Below, one piece after another: positions 1 to 8,300 of a stretch of 19,504 bases of DNA (position 1 is the first letter of the stretch; each line of letters starts with the position of its first letter). The translations under genes and the position numbers were made by a program. The notes under the pieces are model-generated. The model saw only the letters and a program-made list of their open reading frames with translations. It ran no database searches and was not told the origin of the DNA. The stretch covers positions 1-19,504 of the forward strand of contig DJWZ01000122.1 in the NCBI GenBank assembly GCA_002449535.1, written 5' to 3'. The DNA is from Prevotellaceae bacterium UBA7017. Lineage in GTDB: Bacteria; Bacteroidota; Bacteroidia; Bacteroidales; Bacteroidaceae.

Positions 1-186
1 GTATCCGTGAATTCTCTCCTTCACATGTGTGAAGTCAATCACCATACCGTCTTGATTTAGTTCTTTAGCCTTACAAAACATGGTGACAACCCAGTTGTGA
101 CCATGCAAATTCTCGCACTTGCTCCTGTACGAAAGTTTCAGCTGGTGGCAACCAGCTATCTCCATAGTTTTCCTGATGTAATACAT
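1..186 (-). CDS. queD: 6-carboxytetrahydropterin synthase (QueD/PTPS family), 5' part, cut by window edge
   Basis: Only the first 62 codons lie in the window; the gene continues past position 1. The translation begins MYYIRKTMEIAGCHQLKLSY and continues into a CENLHGHNW motif and a GMVIDFTHVK motif, the signature of the QueD/6-pyruvoyl-tetrahydropterin synthase fold. The three zinc ligands expected for the family are present (His14, His28, His30), as is the catalytic cysteine (Cys24). QueD converts dihydroneopterin triphosphate to 6-carboxytetrahydropterin, the first committed step toward preQ0, preQ1 and queuosine in tRNA. The ATG at 186 was chosen because it keeps the conserved N-terminal strand and lies directly after the riboswitch-like leader; Met8 is the alternative. 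The leader argues for queuosine rather than biopterin metabolism. The short gene is a single leftward unit as far as can be seen. Confidence 0.9.
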   Translation of the reverse strand, partial: MYYIRKTMEIAGCHQLKLSYRSKCENLHGHNWVVTMFCKAKELNQDGMVIDFTHVKERIHGY

Positions 187-190
187 AAGT

Positions 191-223
191 AAAGTTTTTT
201 AATTAGGGTTTTCTTCTACCTAA
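191..223 (-). promoter_or_regulatory. Putative preQ1-I riboswitch aptamer in the queD leader
   Basis: Read on the minus strand, the leader holds a five-base stem UUAGG/CCUAA (219-223 with 203-207). The base just before the 3' strand of the stem is a C, the position that pairs with preQ1 in known class I aptamers. An A-rich tail UUAAAAAACUUU (191-202) follows, and its CUUU can pair with GAAG (213-216) in the loop, giving the H-type pseudoknot. The layout matches the Bacillus subtilis queC aptamer closely, with its AUAAAAAACUA tail. The CUUU ends four bases before the AUG, so ligand binding would most likely block ribosome access. No covariance model was run. Confidence 0.75.
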
Positions 224-261
224 GCCATTTTTTAATGGCAACTTCGCAAAAAATGCGGGTG

Positions 262-292
262 CAAAGGTACAAATAAGTTTTGAGAAATGCAA
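262..292 (-). promoter_or_regulatory. Bacteroidetes-type promoter for queD
   Basis: On the minus strand there is a -33 TTG (290-292), a 20-nt spacer and a -7 TACCTTTG (262-269), the consensus layout of the main Bacteroidetes sigma factor. The start would fall near 255, giving a leader of roughly 70 nt that holds two small hairpins (CGCA/TGCG at 245-257 and GCCATT/AATGGC at 224-239) and then the riboswitch-like aptamer. Confidence 0.75.
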
Positions 293-382
293 GAAAAGCC
301 GCCAAATATTTTCGGACCACCAGTAAAAACCTGTGTCAATAAGGCAGATTATTTCTTAGACAAGCCAAGAACAACCCCACTC

Positions 383-501
383 CAATAGTATAAGTCTTAA
401 CAGACTATTGCAGCACTTCAAGTTCCAAGTCCTTTATAAACAAGTTTATAAGTCCTTGTTACTTGAACTCCTGCACCTGCCTACGTCAGGTTATACTATT
501 G
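383..501. repeat. 119-bp imperfect palindrome, MITE-like
   Basis: The ends are a perfect 11-bp inverted repeat (CAATAGTATAA at 383-393, TTATACTATTG at 491-501). The centre is a perfect hairpin (TTATAAAC, 2-nt loop, GTTTATAA at 434-451). Both share a midpoint near 442, and the two arms are 59 and 58 bases long with further matching blocks such as TTCAAGT. The left arm also holds its own small hairpin (AGTCT, TAAC, AGACT at 392-405). No gene is visible inside. It could be a small non-autonomous element, a REP-like unit or a structured transcript. Confidence 0.7.
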
Positions 502-540
502 TCGCGGAAAAACCCTGCTTCGCAGAAAAACCTTATGTTA

Positions 541-602
541 TTGAATGTTGAGAATTGACCATTGACCATTATTCTTCACTCTTCACTTTTCACTATTCAC
601 TT
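541..602. repeat. Degenerate heptamer tandem repeat tract (about nine units)
   Basis: The tract divides cleanly with period 7: TTGAATG, TTGAGAA, TTGACCA, TTGACCA, TTATTCT, TCACTCT, TCACTTT, TCACTAT and a partial TCACTT. Units drift gradually along the tract. The same 7-bp periodicity appears in three tracts inside the neighbouring TonB receptor gene. Confidence 0.8.
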
Positions 603-690
603 AAACAGTGTGGGGGATTTTTTGTTCTCCATCTTTGGAAAAAGAATTTGAAAGCTGTGGAAAATTATTTACTCAGTTACGTGTTTTATG

Positions 691-753
691 TTTCAGGGCT
701 TGGAATATATATTTCAAGGCTTGGAATATAAGTTTCAGGGCTTGGAACTGAAT
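691..753. repeat. Three 21-bp direct repeats upstream of the TonB receptor promoter
   Basis: Three tandem units start at 691, 712 and 733, each beginning TTTCA(A/G)GGCTTGGAA. A partial fourth copy of the core (TTCAAGGC) follows at 758. Each unit carries an odd-centred palindrome CAAGGCTTG or a one-mismatch version, and 21 bp is two helical turns, so all cores would face the same side of the DNA. That fits an operator array for a regulator of the downstream receptor, but it could also be a neutral minisatellite. Confidence 0.65.
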
Positions 754-819
754 TTGTTCAAGGCACAAAAAAAATTGTTCCTCTACTGGGCAAAAGGGAA
801 CCAAAAGAGAACAAAAATT

Positions 820-849
820 TTGTGGAATGGGAATTTTTTTGTACCTTCG
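820..849 (+). promoter_or_regulatory. Promoter of the TonB receptor gene
   Basis: A -33 TTG (820-822), a 19-nt spacer and TACCTTCG (842-849), one base off the TAnnTTTG consensus, sit just upstream of the ATG at 860. The transcript would start within a few bases of the start codon, so the mRNA is predicted to be leaderless or nearly so. Confidence 0.6.
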
Positions 850-859
850 CGGGCGATTT

Positions 860-2809
860 ATGAAAAAAGAACAGTTTTTTTCATGTACAAGCTTTCGTTT
901 CAAGCGTTTTTCAAGAAAGGGGTATGCTCTTTTCTCTGTCTTGGGACGCGAGGTGTTGATTGGTGTCCTCAGCGTTGCTGTTGTCTCTCATGCTATGGCA
1001 GAGGGTGTCAGCGTTGTTGAGGAACTTGCCAAGGACACAGTTGTACGTGATGCCCAAACCCTGGATGATGTCGTTGTCTTAGGGTCGAGGGCGCCGCTTA
1101 CCGAGGGTGAGACGGCGAAGATTGTCACTGTCATTACGAGCGATGACATTCATCGTGCGGCAGTGGCAACCGTAAACGACGCATTGAAAATGGCTACAGG
1201 CGTGGATGTCCGTCAGCGCGGTGGCTTTGGAGTACAGACGGATATCTCTATCGGTGGAGGTACTTTTGACCAGATTGCCATTCTGCTAAATGGTGTCAAC
1301 ATTGGCAATCCACAAACGGGACACCTCTCTGCCGACTTCCCGGTTTCTCTTGAGGATATTGAACGCATCGAGATTATCGAAGGCGCTTCGTCGCGTGTCT
1401 TTGGTGCTTCGGCTTTTAATGGGGCGATAAATATCGTTACCAAAAAAGGTCAAAAGTCAAAGGTCGAAGGTGTTGTGGCTCTTGAGGGCGGTAGCTTCGG
1501 AACCTTTGGCGGTACTGGGCGTGTAGCGGGAAAGACGCAGAGCCTTTCTGCAAGCTACAGGCAGAGCGATGGTGGGACGGCAAACAGTTATTTCCGCCAG
1601 TCGCAGGGCTACTATCAGGGTAACTTCGACCTAAAGTCGGTCAGCCTTGATGTCTCCTTAGGTGCTACAGCAAAGCGGTATGGGGCAAATACCTTCTACT
1701 CGGCTGCTTATCCTAACCAGTATGAGAGCAATGGGCGTTTCTTTGCTTCCGTGGGTGCAAGAGGGAAGTTGTCAGAGGCTTTCCATTATCTGGTGCAGCC
1801 TTATTGGAATCTCAACACCGACCATTTCCAACTAATTCGCGGCTCGGGAGTAGGGGAGAACTTCCATCGCACCAATGTCATAGGCGGCAAGATAAATGGC
1901 GATTATGACTGGCTGTTGGGAAAGACGGCTTTTGGTGCCGAGATACGCAATGAGAGCATCCGTCGCACATATCACAGCGACAGGACGGAGGTGAGTTTCT
2001 TTCTGGAGCATAATATAATATATAAGAGATATACTGTTTCGATGGGTGTTGTGGCAAATCATAACAGCGGCTACGACAGTAAGTTCCACTTCTTCCCAGG
2101 CATCGACATGAAGTACAGGGTATGGAACACTCCCAAGGCACAGAGCGATGTGTTCCTGAGCTACAATACAGCCTTCCGAATGCCGACATTTACGGATTTG
2201 TTCTATAAATCTCCCACAAACGAGGGTAATAAAGACCTGAAACCGGAAAGGGTGCAGTCGCTCCGCATCGGCTACAGATATCAACGTTCAATGTTCAATG
2301 TTCAATGTTCAATGTTCTACGATTGGGGCAAAGACATGATTGACTGGGTGATGTATTCGCCTACGGATAAGTATCATTCTGCAAACTTCCGACTGGACAA
2401 CAGGGGAGCAATGGTTAATGTTCTGTGGTCAATCTTCAATGTTCAATCTTCTACGCTTAGCGTAAAGGCAGGCTATTGCTTCATTGACCAAAAGAGACAT
2501 GACGATGTGAGCATCTACAAGAGCAATTATGCTATGGAATACCTAAAGCATAAGGTGACGATAGACCCTCGCTTCACACTTCATGGTACAAACTACTCCC
2601 TTTGCTTTGACATTGCCTACAGATGGCAGGACCGCATGGGACCGCTCTATAAGCCGTTCAGCCTGATAGATGCGAAGGTGTCGTTCATAAAAAAGAAGTA
2701 CGAAGCGTCGTTGTCGCTTAACAACATCACTTCGTACAGATATTATGATTTGAGTACTGTCCGGCAGCCGGGCTTCTGGTGTATGGCAGGATTTAAAGTG
2801 AAACTTTAA
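860..2809 (+). CDS. TonB-dependent outer-membrane receptor (BtuB/FepA-like architecture)
   Basis: A 649-aa receptor. It has an extended N-terminal signal region (residues 1-48) with the conserved FSRKGYALFSVLGREVLIGV stretch typical of Prevotella TonB receptors, ending HAMA-E. A possible TonB box follows (TLDDVVVLG, about 67-75), then a plug domain (about 83-197, with LLNGVNIGNPQTG and ERIEIIEG motifs and GAINIVTKKG at its end) and a beta-barrel to the C-terminus. There is no carboxypeptidase-like N-terminal domain, so it is not SusC-type. The substrate cannot be read from the sequence; siderophore, haem or cobalamin uptake are possible, and no cobalamin riboswitch was seen upstream. The start at 860 was chosen over the in-frame ATG at 827 because the promoter -7 element lies between the two. 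Three heptamer tracts lie inside the gene and add residues such as SMFNVQCSMF (about 477-486). It converges on the S9 peptidase gene with 20 bp between them. Confidence 0.9.
   Translation: MKKEQFFSCTSFRFKRFSRKGYALFSVLGREVLIGVLSVAVVSHAMAEGVSVVEELAKDTVVRDAQTLDDVVVLGSRAPLTEGETAKIVTVITSDDIHRAAVATVNDALKMATGVDVRQRGGFGVQTDISIGGGTFDQIAILLNGVNIGNPQTGHLSADFPVSLEDIERIEIIEGASSRVFGASAFNGAINIVTKKGQKSKVEGVVALEGGSFGTFGGTGRVAGKTQSLSASYRQSDGGTANSYFRQSQGYYQGNFDLKSVSLDVSLGATAKRYGANTFYSAAYPNQYESNGRFFASVGARGKLSEAFHYLVQPYWNLNTDHFQLIRGSGVGENFHRTNVIGGKINGDYDWLLGKTAFGAEIRNESIRRTYHSDRTEVSFFLEHNIIYKRYTVSMGVVANHNSGYDSKFHFFPGIDMKYRVWNTPKAQSDVFLSYNTAFRMPTFTDLFYKSPTNEGNKDLKPERVQSLRIGYRYQRSMFNVQCSMFYDWGKDMIDWVMYSPTDKYHSANFRLDNRGAMVNVLWSIFNVQSSTLSVKAGYCFIDQKRHDDVSIYKSNYAMEYLKHKVTIDPRFTLHGTNYSLCFDIAYRWQDRMGPLYKPFSLIDAKVSFIKKKYEASLSLNNITSYRYYDLSTVRQPGFWCMAGFKVKL
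1449..1469 (+). repeat. Intragenic heptamer repeats, three units
   Basis: GTCAAAA, GTCAAAG and GTCGAAG follow one another just after the plug domain and encode a lysine-rich GQKSKVEG turn. A copy-number change of one unit would shift the reading frame. Confidence 0.55.
2286..2317 (+). repeat. Intragenic heptamer repeats, four identical GTTCAAT units plus a partial
   Basis: Four exact GTTCAAT copies (2286-2313) followed by GTTC lie within the barrel-coding part of the TonB receptor gene and encode RSMFNVQCSMF. Because the unit is 7 bp, gain or loss of one copy shifts the frame. Three units (21 bp) restore it. Confidence 0.85.
2414..2455 (+). repeat. Intragenic degenerate heptamer repeats, six units
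   Basis: The stretch divides into GTTAATG, TTCTGTG, GTCAATC, TTCAATG, TTCAATC and TTCTACG. It encodes a VNVLWSIFNVQSST segment in the receptor barrel and resembles the tract 100 bp upstream. Confidence 0.65.
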
Positions 2810-2829
2810 CTCCTGCTTTTCAGAGGTAA

Positions 2830-5265
2830 CTATAGTTTCTTTTTAGGATATAGGGCTTCCCACCAAGATGGATCGTCTTTCAGCCAACGTTGGAACCACG
2901 CCATCTGGGTGGCAAGCCATTTTTCTTTCTTGGCATAATCGAGGATGTGGTGGTTTTCTCCCTTTACCTCTACAAGGGCTACCTCGCGTCCTAACAACTT
3001 GAGGGCAGTAAACATCTGCAGGCTCTCGATGATGGGCACATTGGTGTCGGAATCGCCATGTAGCAGGAGTAGGGGAGTGTGTATCTTGTCGGCATTGAAC
3101 AGAGGCGACTGGTTAACATATAGCTCCTTGTGGCTCCAAGGATAGCTGTTTGCCATAGATACCTCGCTGTAATTGTAGCCCCAATAACCCTCGCCCCAGT
3201 AGCTGGTGTGGTTGGAAATACCTGCGTGGCTTACGGCACAGGCGAAGATGTCGGTTATTGTCTGCAGATACTGCGTCATAAATCCGCCATAGGAAGCTCC
3301 CATGCAACCTATCTTCTCCTTGTTTATAAAAGGATGCTCTTCGCATATTTTCTTTACCCCTTCGATGATGTCTTCTGCTGGTCCGCGACCTGCTGTATTC
3401 ACATGACGGGAAGCCCACTTCTGCCCAAAGCCGGTTGCTCCGCTGGGTTGCACTATATAGGCGATGTAGCCGAGGGAATTCCATATCTGTGGAGAATATG
3501 GCGACTCAAAGGAACGGGAAACAGGGGAACAACCACCGTAGTAATAGACGATAAGGGGATATTTCTTGGCAGCATCAAAATCTTTTGGAAGATAGAGGCG
3601 ACCATAAACCGTCTCGCCCTTGGAGTTGACATAGTTCCAATCCTGACAGGTGCCCAGTTCTGCCTTTCCCAAAGTGGTTTTCCCGTCAAAAAGACACCTT
3701 GCTTTCTTCGGGTTGGAAAGGGAAACGACATATGCTGATGCCTGCTCCATAGTCTTATACCCCAACCACGCTATAATGGACGAATGTTTTGAAATATTAA
3801 AGCGATATATGTAATCGCCGTCTAATGGTAATTTCTCGATAGTTCCTTTGACGGGATTCAGCTTGAAGATGCTGACATAGTCGCGGTCTTCGGCAGAGAA
3901 ATATATCTGTCCGTCTGCCAGTGACCAGTCATAGTCGTTTATGGATGGGTCGAAGTCTTTTGTTAGCGGGGTCACCTTTTGGGTCGCAATGTCGAACAGG
4001 AATAGTTCATATTCTGCTGAACTTGGTGTTACATTTTCTGGCAGTTGACAACCGATGCGGTTGAAAGCCTCTGGATTGCCCTTAATCAGTAGTTGGGAGC
4101 CATCAGGTGAGAAATCGGCATCTGACAGAAATTCTCCTGCTGTAATGATGGTGTCAACGGCAAGGGTTGCAGCATCCATTATAAAAATGTCGCTGACTGT
4201 TGTAGGACGCTTTTCCAAACGGGAACGGCTGGTGCCGATAAGCAGTTTCTTGCCGTCAGGAGAAATATCATAGAGGTATTCGCCCTTGTTGCCGAAGGTG
4301 ATGCGTTGGCTCAGACCTGTTGCAATATCATAGCGCATGAGATAGGAACGCTTTCGCCATCCGGGCTGCCGGTCATCCATCTCAAGAACCTCGTAAACCT
4401 GCTCATCCTCCTTCGGACCTTCTTCCTCTGCATAAATAATAAGGTAGTCTTCTGTAGGACTGATGGTATAGCTGCCGTTTGGTACATCGGTAGCAAAACG
4501 GGTGCGCTCGCCAGTCTTGGGGTCAACCTTTATAAGCATCTTCCGACCTGCATCCCACTCCTCTTCTATATAGGCAACAGAACGTGGCATCCATCGCACA
4601 TCGCGGCTGAGAATGTAGAGCAGCTTGCCTGTCTTCACATCGCGAAGCTCCCGGGTCCATTGTGAGTTGCCTCCCCGTTCTGTAATCTGATAGGTAACAA
4701 CGACGTATGTGCCATCAGCAGAAAGCAAGGCATTGCGAACTCTGCGTCCGTCTGTCATGTCGTGAAACATAAAGGGATGGTGCTCGTCGGTAGTATAGGC
4801 AACAGTGCGGTCTGCCTCTATCGAAACACGAAGGGTGTCCTGTGCCTTTGCGTCAAGAAGGTATTTTATGGCTATTGTATGATGCTCTGGAGCCAGCTTT
4901 ATGTCTGGCTGTGCTTCGGTACCATCAACGAATAGCTTGTAGTTCTTCAGACCCTGTATGTTCAGTTTTCCCTTTATATAGTCTGTGTTGTTGACATAAA
5001 ACGACAATACCCCAACACTCTTGCTGTCTTCAAGAGAGGGGAGCACCTGTCCGCTGAAGGTTGTGGTAGGGGGCGTCATCAGACTCAAGCCGTCAAGCAA
5101 GGACTTCTCTTCGAACTTCTTCCCCTGAACATTAACGGTATCAATGCCAAAAGGGGTATTAACTGACATAGGACCTGCCAACAGGAATGTTGTCACTTCG
5201 GTTGTAACTTGTGCACCTGCTGCTAAACCCAGCATCAATGCACTCAGTAAAAAGAATCTTCTCAT
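2830..5265 (-). CDS. Exported S9 family (prolyl oligopeptidase-type) serine peptidase
   Basis: An 811-aa protein with a standard signal peptide (MRRFFLLSALMLGLAAGA, then Q) and no lipobox, so a soluble periplasmic enzyme is likely. The middle carries repeated beta-propeller strands with PDGKKL and SPDGSQL blocks (about 190-520). The C-terminal alpha/beta hydrolase holds a full triad: the nucleophile in GASYGGFMT (about Ser658), Asp in HGDSDTNVP (about Asp740) and His in GENHHILDY (about His772/773). These enzymes cleave short peptides after proline or similar residues. The gene starts 38 bp after the CHAT gene on the same strand with no promoter visible in the gap, so it probably ends the OmpA-CHASE2-CHAT operon. 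There is no T9SS sorting domain. The exact specificity (dipeptidyl, tripeptidyl or acylaminoacyl) cannot be told. Confidence 0.9.
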   Translation of the reverse strand: MRRFFLLSALMLGLAAGAQVTTEVTTFLLAGPMSVNTPFGIDTVNVQGKKFEEKSLLDGLSLMTPPTTTFSGQVLPSLEDSKSVGVLSFYVNNTDYIKGKLNIQGLKNYKLFVDGTEAQPDIKLAPEHHTIAIKYLLDAKAQDTLRVSIEADRTVAYTTDEHHPFMFHDMTDGRRVRNALLSADGTYVVVTYQITERGGNSQWTRELRDVKTGKLLYILSRDVRWMPRSVAYIEEEWDAGRKMLIKVDPKTGERTRFATDVPNGSYTISPTEDYLIIYAEEEGPKEDEQVYEVLEMDDRQPGWRKRSYLMRYDIATGLSQRITFGNKGEYLYDISPDGKKLLIGTSRSRLEKRPTTVSDIFIMDAATLAVDTIITAGEFLSDADFSPDGSQLLIKGNPEAFNRIGCQLPENVTPSSAEYELFLFDIATQKVTPLTKDFDPSINDYDWSLADGQIYFSAEDRDYVSIFKLNPVKGTIEKLPLDGDYIYRFNISKHSSIIAWLGYKTMEQASAYVVSLSNPKKARCLFDGKTTLGKAELGTCQDWNYVNSKGETVYGRLYLPKDFDAAKKYPLIVYYYGGCSPVSRSFESPYSPQIWNSLGYIAYIVQPSGATGFGQKWASRHVNTAGRGPAEDIIEGVKKICEEHPFINKEKIGCMGASYGGFMTQYLQTITDIFACAVSHAGISNHTSYWGEGYWGYNYSEVSMANSYPWSHKELYVNQSPLFNADKIHTPLLLLHGDSDTNVPIIESLQMFTALKLLGREVALVEVKGENHHILDYAKKEKWLATQMAWFQRWLKDDPSWWEALYPKKKL

Positions 5266-5303
5266 ATAAGATAAAAAGTAGTGCGAGCTATGGTGTAAAA
5301 ACC

Positions 5304-8300
5304 TTAGTCATCAAGCATGATAAACGATGCCCAGAAATAAGGTTCCTGAAATCCTGCCTCTTTTACTTTGCGCTGGGCTGCAAGGAAAGCTGCATGCTTA
5401 TCAGGATTAGAGATGAGAGCCCTATAGAAGTTTATCATCATAGTTTTAGTGGCTCTGTCATCTACTTTCCAAAGACTCATAAGTAGTGTCTGTGCTCCAG
5501 CCTTTTTAAAACCGCGTTGCAAGCCGAAAACACCGTCTTCCTTAATGTCACCAAGCCCTGTCTGACAAGCAGAGAGCACCACCATAGAAGTGCCACGGAG
5601 ATCTAAGCGGCTGACCTCACGTGAAGTGACAATACCATCATCAATACCGAATGGGATGGTTTTACGTTCGAGGACGTTATTGGCACCAGAGAATAGCAGA
5701 CCGGAATAGTTGAGATTGGCATCTGTTTCCTGCGCTGTCCATCCTCCGCCTGTGAGTTTTGCTATAGCATGCGCGTTGGCGCTATTGCTCTCGAATGTAT
5801 ATCCGTGGGTGGCAATATGGATTAGAGGAATACGCTTTCCGCTAAGCGATTTGAATGCTTCTTCAACACCTTGCTCTTCTTCATATAGTCTTACGTTGAC
5901 ACTATTATTTTCGAGAATATGGGCAATCTCTTCCACCTCTTCTTTGGTTCCTTCCAGATATTTGACACTGCCTCTGTCCTGAAGATTTGAGAAGGCACTA
6001 CGTTCATCTGCAATCTCTCTGGCATCGGCAGACTCTTCATTTGAGGCATCTGTCGTTTGATCTGTTTCTTGCCATGCAATAGTATGTGTGTCCTTCATTA
6101 CATCAAGTGGCAAATCATAGAATAAACCACCGAAAAGGGCAGAGTTTGCCATAGGCTCTTCAGTAGTGGTAGAGGCAACATTTTTTGTACTGGAAACGCG
6201 GTGTAGAGAAAAGTGGTCGCTGATATATCCGTGCTCTCCGATGGGGAGATGCTCTATTCCCCATTTATAGAAAATGCCTGTAGGTGAGAAGTATATATCT
6301 TTGACATCATCTCCCCAGCTGTCTATTAGTTTCTGCCATACATAGTGTCCAGACATGGGATAGGAGAAAAGTTTGTTGACTCCTTCGCGGGTAGAAAGTA
6401 ATTCTTGTATTGGGGCTGATAAATTCATTCCTATGAGATTTATATCGTGCTGGGTAAGTGATGGTACAAATTGAGGAGCCTTTGCACCCGGCTTTATATA
6501 AAGGGCATAATAGTTGTCATTTCCGTAAGGATCTGTCATTTGGAAAAACTCCACAGCAATTTCACCAGGCTTTAGTGCTGCTGCTATGTCTTCTACCATT
6601 ATGTTCATATTGTCAGTATAATCGCCGACTTCCTTAAGGGACTTCTGCAATTCATATTCTAACTGAACAGAATATCTCTGCTTTTGGTTTATCTCTTTGA
6701 CTAAGTATTCATTATCCTTGGTTTTAGAAGCTCTAATACTAAGATCTTCAATTTCTCGTTGTACCTGCATGAGACGTTCATATTGTTGCTGAACGGTTTT
6801 CGGCGCCTTAGCAAGATAGGTTTTAAGGCTAATTTCAGAATTGAGCAATATGCCTTTTGTCATCAAGCGGGCATTATATGCGTCAGTAAGTACTTTAGGA
6901 TTATTGTTAAACTGCCACGCCAGCAAAGGAGCTAACTCAAAGACGTATTTGTTCATCGCCCAATATCTCTCACGTGTAGCAGCTGTCATATGGAGGAAAC
7001 TGGTTCGAATGACTTCTTTCTGAAGTTCCAAAGCTTGATGGTAGTAAAGGTTTGTTAACTCTTCGTCACGTTTGTCGAAATAGTAAACAGCAAGGCTGTA
7101 TAGAGGAGTTACTATGTCGGGATGTTTGTCACCCAGATTGCTCTTTAGAATATTGAGTGCCAATTTTGACAGCCTGATGGCTTCGTCGGTATCTCCTATT
7201 GCAAATGAATATGTAGCAGAGGAGGAGAGTAACTGGGCAAAAGAATTAGTTGCTGTATCACCAGCCAAGGTGTACAAGGCTATGGAGCTGTTACCATATT
7301 CAATGGCTTTGTCATATAGGTCTCGTCGCTTTTCCTGAGGAAAAGACTCGTTATTGCCATATGCATAGTATATTGTTGCAAGGTTGTTGTAAACTGTAGC
7401 AAGCGTATTGCTGACAATACTTTGTGGTTTGCGTATGTCTTTATGGGATAGGAGTATTTGTATCGCCTCGTCACCCATAGCGATTGCCTCGTCATATTGT
7501 TTTGTATAACGAGAATATAATATTTGTGTAGTTAAAGCCTTTGCTAATTGTACGTTGTCCTTTTTCTCTTTATAAAACTCAATGACGTTTTGCTGCATTT
7601 TTACAGCCATAGCAAAGTTGCCATTGAAAGACATCTGCTCTGCCTGGTTGGCAATGAGTTTTGCTTGAGAATCGTTGGTTATATCCTGCATGACAGCAGT
7701 AGCCTGCAAATTTGCAAGAATATCATTTGCTTTTTCGTTGTTACCAGTATTCTGGTATGCTTGCATAAGTTCTGCATTATAGGCAAGATAGAGGTCGCTA
7801 TTCTTGCCTAAGGAACTTTTTATGGCATTGAGTGCTCTTGACAGACATCGTGCCTGCTGTTCATATTCTTCCTGAAATCTGTAGTATATAGAAGCTGAGT
7901 GGAGAATGTTGGCAAATTCTGTAGTCAATGTATCATTATTCTCACAGAAAATCTCTATACTCTCATTTACATAGCGTAGCGCATCTGGAATATTATCTTC
8001 TGCTTGCAAGTTTACGGAGAACTTGTGTAACATGCGTGCATAGTCAAGATTCTTCTCTCCATAGCTGAGTTTTGCTATGTCGATAGCTCTTCGACGGGCA
8101 TTAACAGCCTTCTCTGCTTGATCTGTACGGCTATAGAGAAGTGCAAGCTCACTATATATTTCAGATGTAAGGGAGGATTTCTTCTGGTTCCATATTTTCA
8201 AGGCTTTCTCGCCTGCAAGAATGGCATTATCGAGATCTCCGTCACCATTGCGTTCATTAAGCCATCTGGTGAGTAGTAAAAGAGACTTTACCTCTGTCTC

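Noticed and set aside
541..766. Possible CRISPR array
   Set aside because: Repeats are 7 or 21 bp, directly adjacent with no unique spacers, and no cas gene is near.
688..1020. Open frame MFQGLEYIFQGLEYKF and following across the 21-bp repeats
   Set aside because: It is open only because a 21-bp (7-codon) repeat lacks stops; it overlaps the TonB promoter and signal peptide in another frame, and the opposite strand is open for the same reason.
820..2809. Cobalamin riboswitch and BtuB identity for the TonB receptor
   Set aside because: The predicted leader is too short for the aptamer, and no B12-box-like sequence was seen; substrate left open.
2810..2829. Bidirectional terminator between the convergent TonB receptor and S9 genes
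   Set aside because: No stable stem with a T run is visible in the 20-bp gap.
5266..5303. Separate promoter for the S9 peptidase
   Set aside because: The 38-bp gap has no TAnnTTTG or suitable TTG; co-transcription with the CHAT gene is simpler.
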